DNA from: Cloeon dipterum
Lineage: Eukaryota; Arthropoda; Insecta; Ephemeroptera; Baetidae
Assembly: GCF_949628265.1 (NCBI RefSeq)
Contig: NC_088788.1
Span: forward strand, 36,318,335 to 36,382,334
Reading direction: 5' to 3'
Length of the DNA stretch: 64,000 nucleotides
Shown: positions 24,349 to 36,164 of the stretch, piece by piece
Layout: the number at the start of each line of letters is the position of its first letter
How positions within the stretch are numbered: the first letter of the stretch is position 1
Program-made: the position numbers and the translations under genes
Notes under the pieces: model-generated
The model's input: the letters and a program-made list of their open reading frames with translations, nothing else
Told to the model about the DNA's origin: nothing
The model's database searches: none

Positions 24349-25215
24349 TTCAGGGCCGGACTGGTATCGAAAAATTCACCGGGGCATTCTTAATTTTGGC
24401 GGCCCACGAGACCGCAGCGGCCCACCCCCCCCTCCACCCGGGGTTCGCAAAATCCAAAAACCCGGATTTTTCCGGAAAAAACCGAATACATTGCAAAAAC
24501 TGTTTTTTTTTCTGAAAATTTGCGCATTTTTCCAAAACATGCATTTTTATAATAAAAGAATGGGGATCTTTACAAATCAGTAAAAATATGACACTGGTGT
24601 CCCCAAACACTGAAAATTCGGAAAATTCTAACACTAGTCGAATTTTTCCAAATTTTCGGGCGCTTTTTGCGTGAAATGTGACCTTTTTGGGGTTAAATTG
24701 TGAAAAAAACCAAAACTGGTGTTATTTTCAGCTGTTTTTTTTTTGTGCAAAAAAACAGTGGTGCATTTTTGGGCATTGCAACCCTGGAGACGAGTCCAAT
24801 TATGGGAAGTTTATGCAATTCTGATGGTTAAAAAGAACTCAAAATTTGGGGTTGCAAAGATAATGATGCGAAATTTGAAAAATTGCAACCCCTAATTTTT
24901 AGGTTTTTTGATGTGGAAAAAATTATCACCAAGAAATAATTTGCATAGATCGCCTTAGTCATGGGACATCTTTTGAAAAATTTTTCTAAATTTCGAAATC
25001 GTATATAAAAAACGATTTTTTTTAAATAAACGTAAAAATATTCATATTTCGAAAAAAAACATTAAATTTATGAATTTCCGGAAAAAAACCGAAAAATGCA
25101 AAACCTAGTGGGGGTTTCTCAGGGTCGCAAAAACTGCAACTTTCCATAAAAACAAACAGCAGTGCAAACAACTTTTATTATAGTGTTTTTCCGAAATTTT
25201 GAGCATTTTTTTCTA
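24349..25215 (+). repeat. Dispersed repeat starting cagggccggactgg, copy 1
   Basis: About 860 bp shared with 56302-57130 in the same orientation, beginning exactly at cagggccggactgg and continuing through ggcggcccacgaga and many gaaaaa/ttttcc tracts. The start resembles hAT transposon termini (CAGGGCCGG...). I see no clear opposite inverted end and no transposase. Classification as a hAT-derived non-autonomous repeat is inferred from the terminus only. Confidence 0.55.
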
Positions 25216-25616
25216 AATTTGAATATTTTTGAAGGATATTTAAGTTTGTAGATGTGTATCTTTTTCCGTTTGGTACATATAAAGGGAATATAATAAATTA
25301 GGAAATATATATCAACAGATATATAGATAAAAAATCTGTAGATTATGTCAAAAGGGAAAGGTTGAAATAATTATCATTCAAAATTTTAAGGTGTTTTGAA
25401 TATGATTTCGAAATATAGAAAATGTGTTTAAAAGTTGTTTCGTGACAAATGTGAACTTTGGAGAAAATTTCGTAGCGATGATTTTGTTTTTTTGAAATTC
25501 CACTTCGAAACTCGTACAAATTGGAATTTTTCACAATTTTGTAACATTTGTAACACCAAAACTCTTGTTTTAACCATCAGAATTGTAGAAATTGTACACT
25601 GTTGGACTCGTCTCGA

Positions 25617-25863
25617 CATTTACCTGATAATATATTGAAAACTTTTTCAAATGAATCATGACCTTTTGAAAGAAAACGTTTTCTATGTTGAGGATTTCTA
25701 CCGCCGCAATGAACGAACTAAATATTTTTAAAATTGGTGTATAAACAGACAACATCACGATAAAATTTTATCCATAAATTATTTACAATAGAATTAAAAG
25801 GCTCACCTGATACCCCACAATTATTAGCACTGATACTATCGATAAAAGCACCAAAATCCTCAT
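25617..25863 (-). pseudogene. Truncated lectin gene copy C: leader exon and part of intron 1
   Basis: On the minus strand the ATG at 25863 starts a 19-codon signal peptide exon (MRILVLLSIVSVLIIVGYQ), ending at 25807 with donor gtgagcc. It is nearly the same as the leader exons at 29081 and 50376. Intron-1 sequence follows to about 25617, where similarity stops and no later lectin exon is found on this side. The promoter-side sequence is also duplicated (to ~26500). It is a 5' fragment of a lectin gene with no body. Confidence 0.7.
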
Positions 25864-25978
25864 TTTGGCTTCTATGTTGTATAACAGCTTCCGTTAGAGC
25901 AGAGCGATAGGTTTTAGTGTGAAGTGTGAAACAGAAATGTTCAACCTACACGTTTGTGATGCATCATGGTCAGTAATG

Positions 25979-26009
25979 CCCCCCCCCCACACACACACAC
26001 ACACACACA
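25979..26009. repeat. Poly-C plus (AC)n microsatellite
   Basis: A run of C followed by about ten AC units in the upstream region of lectin copy C. The homologous sites upstream of copies A (28935-28960) and B (50510-50527) have G/C runs of other lengths, so the site varies between copies. Confidence 0.9.
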
Positions 26010-26499
26010 GAATGTCCAATTTTTCACACAATAAGCACCTGACTTAAAGCTGTGGCAGCAATTTTAATGCGATGCTCTTCGTATATATTGTTAATATTGA
26101 TTCCAAATCGTATTCTATCCCACGAAGTAAAGGATTTATAAATTTCTGATCATCGCGCTGCATTGACTTTATCTTTATGGAATACCGCGCGTCAATCTTT
26201 ATATTTGAAATGAATTTTAATTATTGGGAGAATGAAAGTCCAGGACCTAAACAGGAATTGTCAAATGCTTCCAAATTAGAGCAGTATAATATGCCTCAGT
26301 CAGGGAACGTGGAGCACATTGAAAGAAAATTTCTAATTAAATTAAATGTTGTGTTGGTTTGGAATGTTTGAATGTGAAGCAAAATCAGCGGCGGTCAAAA
26401 AATATGAAATCCATATCTGGATGAAACGTTGCGTCGTGAGAGCAATTAATTTATATTTCATGTAACCTGCGATGCTCAAAATAAACAAAGATAAACGAT

Positions 26500-26960
26500 A
26501 AAACGATGCTATTAGCTGAAAACGTAGAAGCGGCCATATTTGCTGTACCAATTTCCGTGTTTCGCTGGATTTGAAATTTATATCTTGGCGCAGTGCAAAA
26601 GGGAAATTAACAACAGGTACTGGCCGACTTTTCCGTTTTTCGCCACACTGTTGAACAGCGCATACTGCAAAAAATATGGCACGGACGATGTACCATTCGT
26701 GAAACAAAGTGATTTCGCAAGCGACGTTTGGACAGGATGGAGACGAACATGGCGGAGCTGCTTTTGGCGCTCCCTGCATCATTATTTTTTAAAAAATATA
26801 TATCATCGAAGTTACTGGCACGAGGCACGTGAAAACGTATATTTTGCTGCACGTACCGTTTTGTCAGTGGTAACGACGCTTGCGTGCACGATGTTTCTCC
26901 CAGGTCGCGGCCGGCAAGCTCTACACCTTCGCGTCGTCTAATTTTTGGTTGCACCATGAA
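26500..26960 (-). pseudogene. Decayed lectin-domain exon upstream of copy C
   Basis: On the minus strand, sequence at ~26960-26780 is homologous to the orphan lectin exon at 54477-54626 on the plus strand. The conserved end (gaaaacgtata and the cysteine-rich tail) is out of frame and no intact domain remains. The adjoining non-coding sequence at 26480-26780 matches 54640-54960 inverted. It is the inverted, more decayed partner of the 54.4-55.4 kb block. Confidence 0.5.
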
Positions 26961-27418
26961 AAAACTTCAACGCTGGTCGATTCGCTGGCTTTCATTCCTT
27001 TTATTGTTAATTGCCTCTGGGAGTAGCTATTGTAAATTCAATTAAAAATAAATTCTTCACGGATTGATTTTTTTAGGATAGAATGAGAGAATAAAATAAC
27101 TAGATTGTAGGCTACTCTTTTAGGCAGAGTGCCAAGTAGGCTTTCTCTTTATTAAATTTTTTTATAAAACACGCACTAACTCAAAAACATTTTTTCTTTC
27201 AGAAGCATAAAAATTTAAAATATTTTCAAAATGAGTCCTACTCCTCCTACAATCAGCTTATAAAGATTTTTTTTAATTATTTCTGTTTAGTAACTATAGT
27301 GAATTGATTCTATTATTAGTATCTCTCTGCACAATTTATTCCAAATTTCAATTTGAAATTCCACTGTAATATTTTTGATGTTATTTCGGCAATCTATAAA
27401 GACAAATCAATAGCAAAT

Positions 27419-27645
27419 ATGGGCGACGCCGCCTCTATTACTGGACATCGGGCACGGACACCGGCTGCGAATCTAACTTTGGCTACGACGAAGAAGTCGT
27501 TTGGCAGCCCGGACAGCCGGACAACGCCAACGGCCAAGAAAACTACGTGGCTGTCTACACCAACAGCTCGTCGGCAATGCTGGCAGACTTCAGCAGAGAG
27601 ACAAAATTCCGCTTTATTTACGAAGAATTTTTTTTTCTAAAATCA
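27419..27645 (+). pseudogene. Orphan C-type lectin domain fragment
   Basis: One plus-strand frame reads a carbohydrate-recognition-domain half: YYWTSGTDTGC, then VVWQPGQPDNANGQENYVAV, then FRFIYEEF, open from ~27419 to ~27643. WTSGT, W-x-x-GQPDN and ENYV are hallmark CTLD positions. No upstream half, leader or final cysteine exon is recognised nearby. It may be a lone exon left by rearrangement, or part of a gene whose other exons I cannot see. Confidence 0.65.
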
Positions 27646-28900
27646 ATTCCAAGATATTAAAATTTATTAAATTCAGGGCAGGGACAATTCAAAGGCCGAG
27701 TCTGGCGGCAATGAGTGCGCGGCAATTTACAACATTAGTTTTGGCGAGTTTAATAATTAACCTTTGGAACTTTTTCATGATTAGACCTGTGGGCGAGTTG
27801 GACACGCTGATGGGCAGGACAGATAGATTATGATTTGAGGACAAAGGTTTCCTATTCTCAAGTGAATTTTATCATTTAAAACTCATCAAGGTGCTGTTAG
27901 TGGGTTCTGAGCAGATTCACTCCCGCATGCGTCTTGACTGAATTAGTAAAGTTAAAATTAAAGATAATGAAATACAAATTAGCGACGAGATTGAGCTGAG
28001 AGAGGTCGAATTCGAGTTTAGCGAAAATTTGAAAAACCTAGGCAGCGCGGCAAAAAAAGGTTAGTTTAGTGACTCGAAATGCTCAAATTGCTCAACGGGC
28101 TGGGAGGCGCACCGGCGCCGACTCGCTACTTGCTGGTTTGCACCTTTCCAGCATGCGTGATCTGGCTTCACGGGACGAATGTCTAGCGTTTCAATGCAGT
28201 CCTCGGTGCGGAGGGCCTTTGAGTGGGCTGGGTCCCTGTACGGCCTGGTGCGCCCATTCAATCCGTTCGCGGTGTTATTGGCACTCGGAATTCAGCATTC
28301 GTGCTAGTGCAGTGCGTGCCCTTCCCGGTCCGAGAGGACAGGGATAAAATGAGCAAAAAAAAAACTTATTTAAAAATACAGTGTTTCCTTAAATGCGCGG
28401 GAGAAAACAGTGGATTGGTATTAAAATCATTTTAAGTGAAATATTAATAATAAAAATTTCCGATTAATGAAAAGTTTAATAGTGGAAAAAGAGGTTTTCC
28501 CGGTTTTGGAAAAAAATAGTGAAGGGGAATTTGGATGATTTGAGGAAAACCTTGATGGTCATTGACGATTGTGGAAATGGAACAGTTGGATTTTCATCGT
28601 GAATGAATTGATTTGCATTTCAAATTTTTTGATCACCGCTGATTTTGCATCACATTTAAACATTCCAAACAATCACAATCAGAAATGTTCTTCTTATGTG
28701 CTCCAGGTCCCATGAGGCATATTATACTGCTCTAATTTGGAAGCATTTCACTATTGCTGGTAAGATCCCCGGCTTTCATTCTGCCAATAATTAAAATTCA
28801 TTTAAATTATAAAGTTTGACGCGCACTATTCCACTATTCCATTAAGATAAATTCTATGCAGCGCGATGATCAGAAAAGCGCCTCAATAAAATTCCTGCTA
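27646..28900. other. Unassigned stretch before lectin copy A
   Basis: A GC-richer block at 28060-28350 has short open frames with no recognised domain. From ~28600 the sequence is the upstream region shared, inverted, with 26130-26470 and, in the same orientation, with 55130-55370. That region probably carries the lectin promoter. Confidence 0.4.
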
Positions 28901-29080
28901 CAGCTTTGAGCCAGGTGCTTATTGTGTGAAAAATTGGGCATTCTGTGTGTGGGGGGGGGGGACGCTACTGAAAATGATGCATCACAAACGTGTAGGTGGA
29001 ACATTTCTGTTTCACACTTCACACTGAAACCTCGTATCGCTCTGTTCTAACGGAAGCTGCTATAAAACATAGAAGCCAAA

Positions 29081-32000
29081 ATGAGAATTTTGGTGCTTTT
29101 ATCGATAGTATTAGTGCTAATAATTGTGAAGCATCAGGTGAGCCTTTTAAATCTATTGCAAATAATTTATGGATTAAATGTTATCGATATATATGTCGTG
29201 ATGTTGTCTGTTAATATGCCAATTTAAAAAATATTTAGTTCGTTCTTTGCGGCGAAAAAGATTCTCAATTAAGGAAACGTATATTTTTATTTTGAAGAAA
29301 AAGGTTTTAGTAAACAAAATATAAAAACGTTTAGGAAACCTGAAGCACTCGAGACGACCATATATAATCAAGTGTTGTGGAGGTTCAAAATGCTCGGCAT
29401 CTTTCATGCGTAAACCAAAACAACGTTCGAGTGATTTCAAAACGAACACCACCCAGCACCTTAAAACATCCAGCACTAAGTATGAATTACGTGTGAATAA
29501 GCAGCACGAAGCAAACTATTTCATTATTTATATTTTAGAGGAAATTTTCAAACACCTGTAAATAAAAATGACAGCAGGGATTATGAAAATAAGGCCATCC
29601 CTGAGTCTGATCCAACTCCCTCTGAACCAAACCAAAATCCCATTGTCACAGGAACATTTTCCTCTCCTCAAGGCATCACGTCACCTGAGCTAACCAAATC
29701 GGAATTGACAACCACCACGATTTCGCAAAGTGACACTATGCAGGTCACTTCCACCACCATCACAACAGCTAAACCAATAAATGTAGGCACAAATCTATTA
29801 GTAGACATGTTTCTTAAATAATAATTGTTTTTAGGAAGCCTGCGAACAGTCTCGGTGCGCAACCTTCACTTTCATGGCAAACCAGGTTTCAATTAATCCT
29901 TTTTAAGAATATAAAAACGAGATCAACTCTTAAATTTTTATTTTTATTTAATTTCGAATGAGTGTTTAATTGAAATAGCACTCCACAATAATTCACGCTA
30001 TATATCGACACAATTAACACGTTGGCATTAAATTTATTCAGGGTGCATCATCAGTGATCAGCGCAAGCACAAGTAAGAGATAATTATGCCGTTGAAGAGA
30101 TGCCTAAACTTTTGCTTTTGAATTCAGGCAATCTGATTATTAGAAACGGAATGACGTTTCTGTTTTCGTCAGCAGCAGCGACCCAAATTGACGCGGCCAA
30201 GAACTGCTTTTCGCGCAATTTGAATTTAATTTCTGTGCAGAACGCCTTGAAAATGAACCTTGTTCAAAAATTGCTTCAGGGTGTGTTTTTTTTATTTATT
30301 TTTCATTTCCATTTCCATTTTATTTTTTAATGATTTAAAGATGTTGGCACTAACTCTTCCGTCTGGACGATTGGCTCGAACGACGGCAACATATCGTGCC
30401 AAAATTACAATTTGAGTTTCGCCTGGTGCAACCCGAAAAGAGAAATCGTCCTTCCAGCGATCATGCAGAAAATAAACAGTTTGGAAATTGTTCAAAAAGG
30501 ACTCACGATGTCCATGCTTAACGGTGCTGCCGTCTTGAAAACGTCAGATTCTAATTCACTATTTCCTTTTTTGTGCGAGGTAAACACTCGATTAATTGCT
30601 AAAAATCTAATTAATATTTTGATATTTAGCCAAAAGATGATTTTCAAGACTCTTGCCTCGCTCTTAATTGCAACAAAGACGTATGTTTCGTAGTAATTAT
30701 GACGTGTATCCATTAATTTCTTTTCGAATTTATAGAGCAAATTATTTGACGCAAACGGGAATATTAAGGGTAAAGCGTGAATCCTAGATAAAATCTTATT
30801 TTAACTGGAAAATAAAGTAAAAAATTAAATGTACAAATCATGATTATATATTTTACAATGGCTACTCCAATAAATATGCAATTAATATTATGGATCTAAA
30901 CCGAATTACTTTTTACTTTTGGCAGCTATTGTAAAATAAATTAAGGCACAATACTTTTTTAGCTAATTTTATTCCCCAAAACTATTTATACATATATATT
31001 CAGATGGAGAAAAGTATGGCAAATGGACACGTACCTGCAACAAATTGTACCTTTTCTCTGGCAAGCTTGTTAGTGTTAAAAATTTGATTATTTATGCAGA
31101 AATAATAAAAAATTCCTTATAAATCCTTAAAGGGCACTTGGCAGCAGAACTGGGACTTTTGTTGCAATTTAGGAATGCACCCGATTTGGTTTAGCTCGGC
31201 GTCAGACTTTAAGTGTTTGAGCAACTCGACTAAAGCGAACTGGACGCTAAACTATAATTATTGGACGGCGGGACGCGCAATGGGCACCTGGGGAAGGTGG
31301 GCCTGGTGCCCAGGGGCCGTCAACCTTCCCGACTCGCTTTCCTGGGCTCCGGGGCAACCGGACAGTAATCAGACCAACGAGAACTGCCTGCACTTGCAAG
31401 TGACGAAAAATTCGAGCGGTGTACTTTTGTCAGACCGGAACTGCAGCCACAAATACGTCATGGCTTGCCAGGTGAGATGAATGTTTTCTGTATTTGAATT
31501 TGTTGAGAGCTTGGATGTTTTAAGGGCGACGCGTTGATGGCGTCAAACTGCAATAAGCCAAATTGTCCGAAGGAATGTTTAAAAAATGCAAGTTGTATTT
31601 TTTCTTTTAAGGGCTAATTTTTTAACAATATTTTTCAAACGTCATAGGAATCATTTTTCGAAAATGGCACATTAAAGGGTTAGTGATTTAGGCCTAAAAT
31701 TAGTTAAAATTGTTTGATTTTCTTTTTCAGATCTGTTTGTACACGGCCAGTGGAATGCCGGTTGTGGCAAGGATTATCTGTTTTCGGCTGCTACTGTGAA
31801 TTTTAATTTTAAAATTTATATTTTCTGTTTTAAAAATTATAACGATTAGTTGGATTGGTTGGGCGCGTGGAATTATTGTTGCTCCATTGGAATGAAACTG
31901 GCCTCGATTGAGGCTCTTGAGGAATTGAGTTGTCTTACGAATATGGTTGCGAAATATCCCAGAGCAGGTAGAATAATGATATTTCCAATTTAGATAAAAT

Positions 32001-34447
32001 TGGCTCTCTTATAAACTCTTATCAGTGTACCCTGATCAATGTGGAAGGGATTTCTGGACATCTGGCACAAACCGCGGATGTCCAGGTGCTCACTTCTGGT
32101 GTTCAGACGACGAAAAATTGAACAAGGAGGAAATAGCCAACTGGAAAAACGGGAAAATGCCCTCGGAGAGTGCTGATCAGTGCATTTTCATTAATTTGTC
32201 AAATTCGACTTTGAGTGTGACTTATTTGGGCGCTGACTCTTGTTCCAAGCAAAAACCGTTTCTTTGTGAAGTGATATTTTACATTTTTTTTTTAATTTCA
32301 CATTTTAATGTTTGTCGTTTTTGTGTCTTTCAGGCTTTGCAACTGGGAAATAAATCGTTGCAAATTGCGCGCTCTTGCTCGGAAATTTGGAATGTGACAG
32401 ACGATGAAGTGAATGATATAATTATGAATCCGAGCGGCGACGTCGTTAACCAAAGACGCAATCTCAAAGTGCGGCTACGCAAATTAATTTGATTTATTTT
32501 AAAGATCGTGTATATTTTTGCTTCGCAGTGTTATCTAAGGTGCTGCGGAAAAAAAGGACACGTTGTAAATATATTTCTTGAGTTCCCTTTTTATTATTCA
32601 TTTTATTGGACACCATCGGTGTACAACTACAGTCAAATACAATTTTATTTATTATAACGGATTGCTTATTGAGATAATGTTAAAGGTTTTTTGACATAGT
32701 CTTGTAAAAAAATTATACATACTAGTAAGCAAAGAATCGCAATAAATACATTTACAATTAGCGGTGACATCGAGATGAAAACATTTATGTGAACAGACGA
32801 GGAAATGATAGCCATGAAAGAATATCTAGTTAAAATTGCCCAATCTTTAAAATTTGTATTTGTTCAATCCAATTAACACATAGCAGGGGTTTCAAAAAAG
32901 TTTGGGTCAATATATTGTTGTTTAACATTCATATTGTTTAAAAACTTCTTATAGGCAGTTGTAGAGGGAAGAGCGTATTTGGATTTAAGGTCATTAACAA
33001 AATATTCAGTCTGAACCAATTCATACACAAATCTGGACTTCATTCTCTTGTCTACACTAAGGTCTTTTTTAAAGAATCTAGACTTAGCACATTCCAACTT
33101 AATTGTTAAGATTATTCAGAGATCAATGAGACCAAATTGCTTTTATACCATAGGAAGCTACAGGAGAAATTGCCAGGTTAAATAGCTTTTTAGCAATGCT
33201 AAATAGACGATTTTGAAAGGTTTTTAATTATATATATTCCAAAAATTGAAGCTTTAACTCTCTTATCCAGATGATTTGAAAAGCAAGTTCCAGTCGTTTG
33301 AAATGTCACTCCAAGATAGTTGACAGAAGAGGAAAATTGTAGGCAATTTGTTAGCTCCCATTGTTTCTCGATTTTGCTATATCTGCCAACACCCTTATAT
33401 TTAAATTTAATGATTTGACATTTTTTCCAATTTAGAGACAGTGACATAGTAGCTAAATAAATCTTGATATTATTAATGAGATCATTTAAAATTGATAGCT
33501 TTTCACTTGAAATAACAATAGCATCTGCGTAAAGAATGCATTTAACACCTGGATAATTCAGTAATAGATTATTGAAATCACAATTAATATAAATAAATAG
33601 AAACGGTGACATGCAACCGCCTTGTATAACTCCATTACTTTGCACAATTTTTCAGTTCACTTTTAAAAATCAAATTAAATCTTAACATGCGAATAGTTAA
33701 AAAGCGGGTCACTGGTGACGGATGAAATTTTGCGCAACGTAGAGGACTTGACGGCCGACGACCCGCAAGCAATGCAGGATGGCTTTCAAAACTTTGATTC
33801 CTGTACTTCCATTCGTAAGCTTATTATGTGTGTAAATACAATTGCAAATCATTTTTTTGCAGAGTCCACTGATGAGTGCCACCTGATGGCCCAGATGTTC
33901 CAGTGTGCAAAGAAAAATGCACCTGACCTGACTTAAGGACTCGTCACTGCCATCAAAGGAGACGCCACTGTGACTTTTTGAATTCTATTCATACAGAATA
34001 ATAGCTTTTACTTTGCATTCGCCAGGTTTCAGTTACTGCTACAGGGGGAATTAAAACCGCCGGGAGAGTATGTCCTCTGTATCCAGCAGCAAGTTGTGTA
34101 CCAAATGTAATGATACCAAATTTAGACTAATTTACAGTAAGATTTAATAATGTTGTTCTTTTAGCAAACGTATATTGATGAACAAACGGGATCATGTAAT
34201 CAATTTTTCTTTCATCAGATGCTTAATTTTAAGTTTGAATAATGTAATAATGGAAAATTTATGTTTTTATCATAATTAAATATACATATTTTAGTTGTAC
34301 ATTATATTAAAAGGTTGATTCCACGTCTTTTTAATAATCTCAATGGGTCCATATACATATATTTTCTTTACATTAGAACGTTGTTTATGTACATATATTA
34401 TTATTATTATTATTTTATATTATAATATTTAATTATATTTATTAAAT

Positions 34448-34506
<59 letters not shown>

Positions 34507-35110
34507 GATTTATCTTGATTGTATTAAAAAATATTTTTCCCGCTCACGGCAAAATTTTAATGAAAATAAGACTTACTTTTATTTCAGCATTGGGGGGAGA
34601 TGTCTTTACAACATCGAAGGGCAAAAAATACTTTGTAAAATTTATCGAAGGAATTGTAAGTAATTCAAACAGTAAATAAATGCATCAAAATAACATTTTT
34701 CTAATTTTAGACGGACGCTCAAGCAGAAGCAGACTACTGCTGTGTCCTCGGTAGCCACCTTGCCATCTTCGAAAGCTTAGCGGATTTCAACGATTTTATG
34801 AAAAGCTGGATATGTAAAAAATTCTCTTGACATTTTTTTTCTATTGCTGGGAGCTGGAACGAATATCACAGATGATTCAAACTTCTGGAATTTCATTGGA
34901 CCGACTTTCGACAATGGTGATGGCACCGACAGCTGGTGCTTGAACTTCAAGAAGCTACCAGCAGGAATGATCACAGATATCGACAAATTTTATCGTAACC
35001 AGCAGTGGAACTCGACACAAATATTCTTTTGGCATGATCGCGCTGGATTACTCATATTACCAAAAGGAAATAAGGCTCACCGAGTTTTATGTGGCCCACT
35101 TCCCTACTAA
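29081..35110 (+). CDS. Secreted multi-C-type-lectin / OBP-like fusion protein, copy A (premature stop)
   Basis: Leader exon 29081-29137 is hydrophobic (signal peptide). A Thr/Ser-rich exon (~29541-29780) follows, then small exons at 29835-29885 and 30042-30071. Lectin module 1 is in 30128-30280 and 30341-30579. Module 2 is 31133-31471 (GQPDSNQTNENC). Module 3 is in 31850-31967 and 32026-32270 (FWTSGTN, FLCE). An OBP-like module is in 32334-32468, 32529-32564, 33697-33814 and 33863 onward (CYLRC, then C-x8-C). A last lectin module lies in ~34590-35110 (WNFIGP, HRVLCGPLPY). Linker exons fall at 30630-30680, 30736-30769, 31004-31068, 31525-31587 and 31648-31795. A TAA at 33934-33936 replaces TTA of copy B, so the last module is cut off. 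The exon-1 to exon-2 phase is unresolved. Secreted glycan or small-ligand binding is inferred. Confidence 0.72.
32586..33653 (-). mobile_element. Degenerate non-LTR retrotransposon fragment inserted in lectin A intron
   Basis: The element is flanked by a 5-bp duplication AGTTC (32581-32585 and 33654-33658). Copy B has a single AGTTC at the same intron position, giving a clean empty site. On the minus strand, 33645-33199 encodes reverse transcriptase palm motifs (GVIQGGCMSPFLF, ILYADA) and the thumb-side NYLGVTF; a second open piece lies at 33097-32873. The catalytic YADD is YADA, and frames are broken between the pieces. It is 5'-truncated and dead. The clade is uncertain. Confidence 0.75.
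34451..34501. repeat. (TA)n microsatellite
   Basis: About 25 TA units in an intron of lectin copy A. The corresponding place in copy B (~44980) has only atatatat-length tracts. Confidence 0.95.
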
Positions 35111-35289
35111 TCTATCTGAATTGTGATGAAATTATTCCAATCGTAGAAAACTTTTTCGATAATAATTGGATTCTAGACATTTTTCTATTAAGTGTGAGAT
35201 TGATTTTGTGTTTGGTAAAATATAGTGTGTTTTTGCTTGTCAACAAAATAATAAAAAATAGCTTTTTCTTATAATTTACAGCTGGTAGT

Positions 35290-35685
35290 TGTTTGCAAGA
35301 CACAGATCATGTTTCAAAATAATTATAATTATGTTTTGATGTAGTGCGAACTATGATTTTATGTCCTACTATTATTATTATTTGTTTATTCCTACTGTCA
35401 TAGTTACAAAATTTAAATACATAAAATTAAGACATGGTAAGAATGGGCAAACAAATGCTAGCAGAAAACTGCAAAAACGCTTGAAAAGAAAAGTTATCTC
35501 ACGCCGCACTGAGCCGCAAATCACATTATTAATCACCCGCTAATCATTATCACAATGCACTCGCCACAAGTAGCCTTTGCAGAGCTTTGGGAATTCCTCC
35601 ACCGTGCAGTCCTTTAATTCGGGCGGCAAGTCGTTCCACGGCGTTACCACCCTAAATGAAAACGCTCGCTGACCAAATTCAATTA
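35290..35685 (-). mobile_element. LINE 3' end fragment (minus strand)
   Basis: Minus-strand 35677-35540 encodes a LINE C-terminus: FGQRAFSFRVV, WNDLPPELKDCTV, then a stop. It is closely related to 40107-40400 and more distantly to the end of the LINE at 36165-37668. The low-coordinate side has an (att)n-like tail (35369-35381), as expected for a 3' end. It is absent from the corresponding part of arm B (~44160-44200), so it inserted after the duplication, or was lost from B. Confidence 0.7.
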
Positions 35686-36164
35686 CTCTAATTCAAGTTT
35701 GAATAAATAAATATAGAACAAAATATTTTAGTCTGATTGCAAAAATTGGTCAATTATTGTGAGTAAAAACTCGATATGAAACTAAATTACCACAATTGGC
35801 ATAGAATTTATTAGTTTACATTAATGGCGTTAACACAAAGACTCCTGAACCACGGTGGAGTAAAAAAGGCGAATTACAATAATAATAATTATGCTTACAT
35901 CCTGGAAATCCAGTTTTCCTTCATGCAAACATTAGAATATACCGAGGACCGGATAATAGCAGCTTATCCACGTTTGCTCTTAACCGTGATTGATCGTGTC
36001 TACAGAACTACAGAAGAAGTTTCCGAAAAACACACATCATGGAAGAATCCTCTCACATTTCACCGGTTTTTAAACTGGACAAATGCCGATAATGTTACTT
36101 GTTGTCCCGAACAGGACTGCTCATCTCACTCAGTTTGGATCATAAATCACTCTAAACTGAGCTA

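Larger units (their letters stand above)
28920..35901 (+). repeat. Left arm of a large inverted duplication (lectin gene A)
   Basis: The sequence from about 28920 to 35901 reappears inverted at about 50530-43846, including exons, introns and flanks. Similarity ends at the ataataattNtNcttacatcct region on the inner side. Arm A carries two extra insertions (32586-33653 and ~35290-35685) and lacks the 1162-bp element of arm B. Confidence 0.85.

Noticed and set aside
24350-24634. Minus-strand 94-codon frame
   Set aside because: Falls entirely within a dispersed non-coding repeat that is also present at 56302.
26607-26957. Minus-strand 116-codon frame as a lectin gene
   Set aside because: Its homology to the lectin exon at 54480-54626 is at DNA level and in a shifted frame; the frame itself does not encode a lectin domain.
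33964-34000. Second stop (TGA) in lectin copy A as another nonsense mutation
   Set aside because: It falls after a plausible donor (gccact|gtgact) used in both copies, so it is probably intronic.
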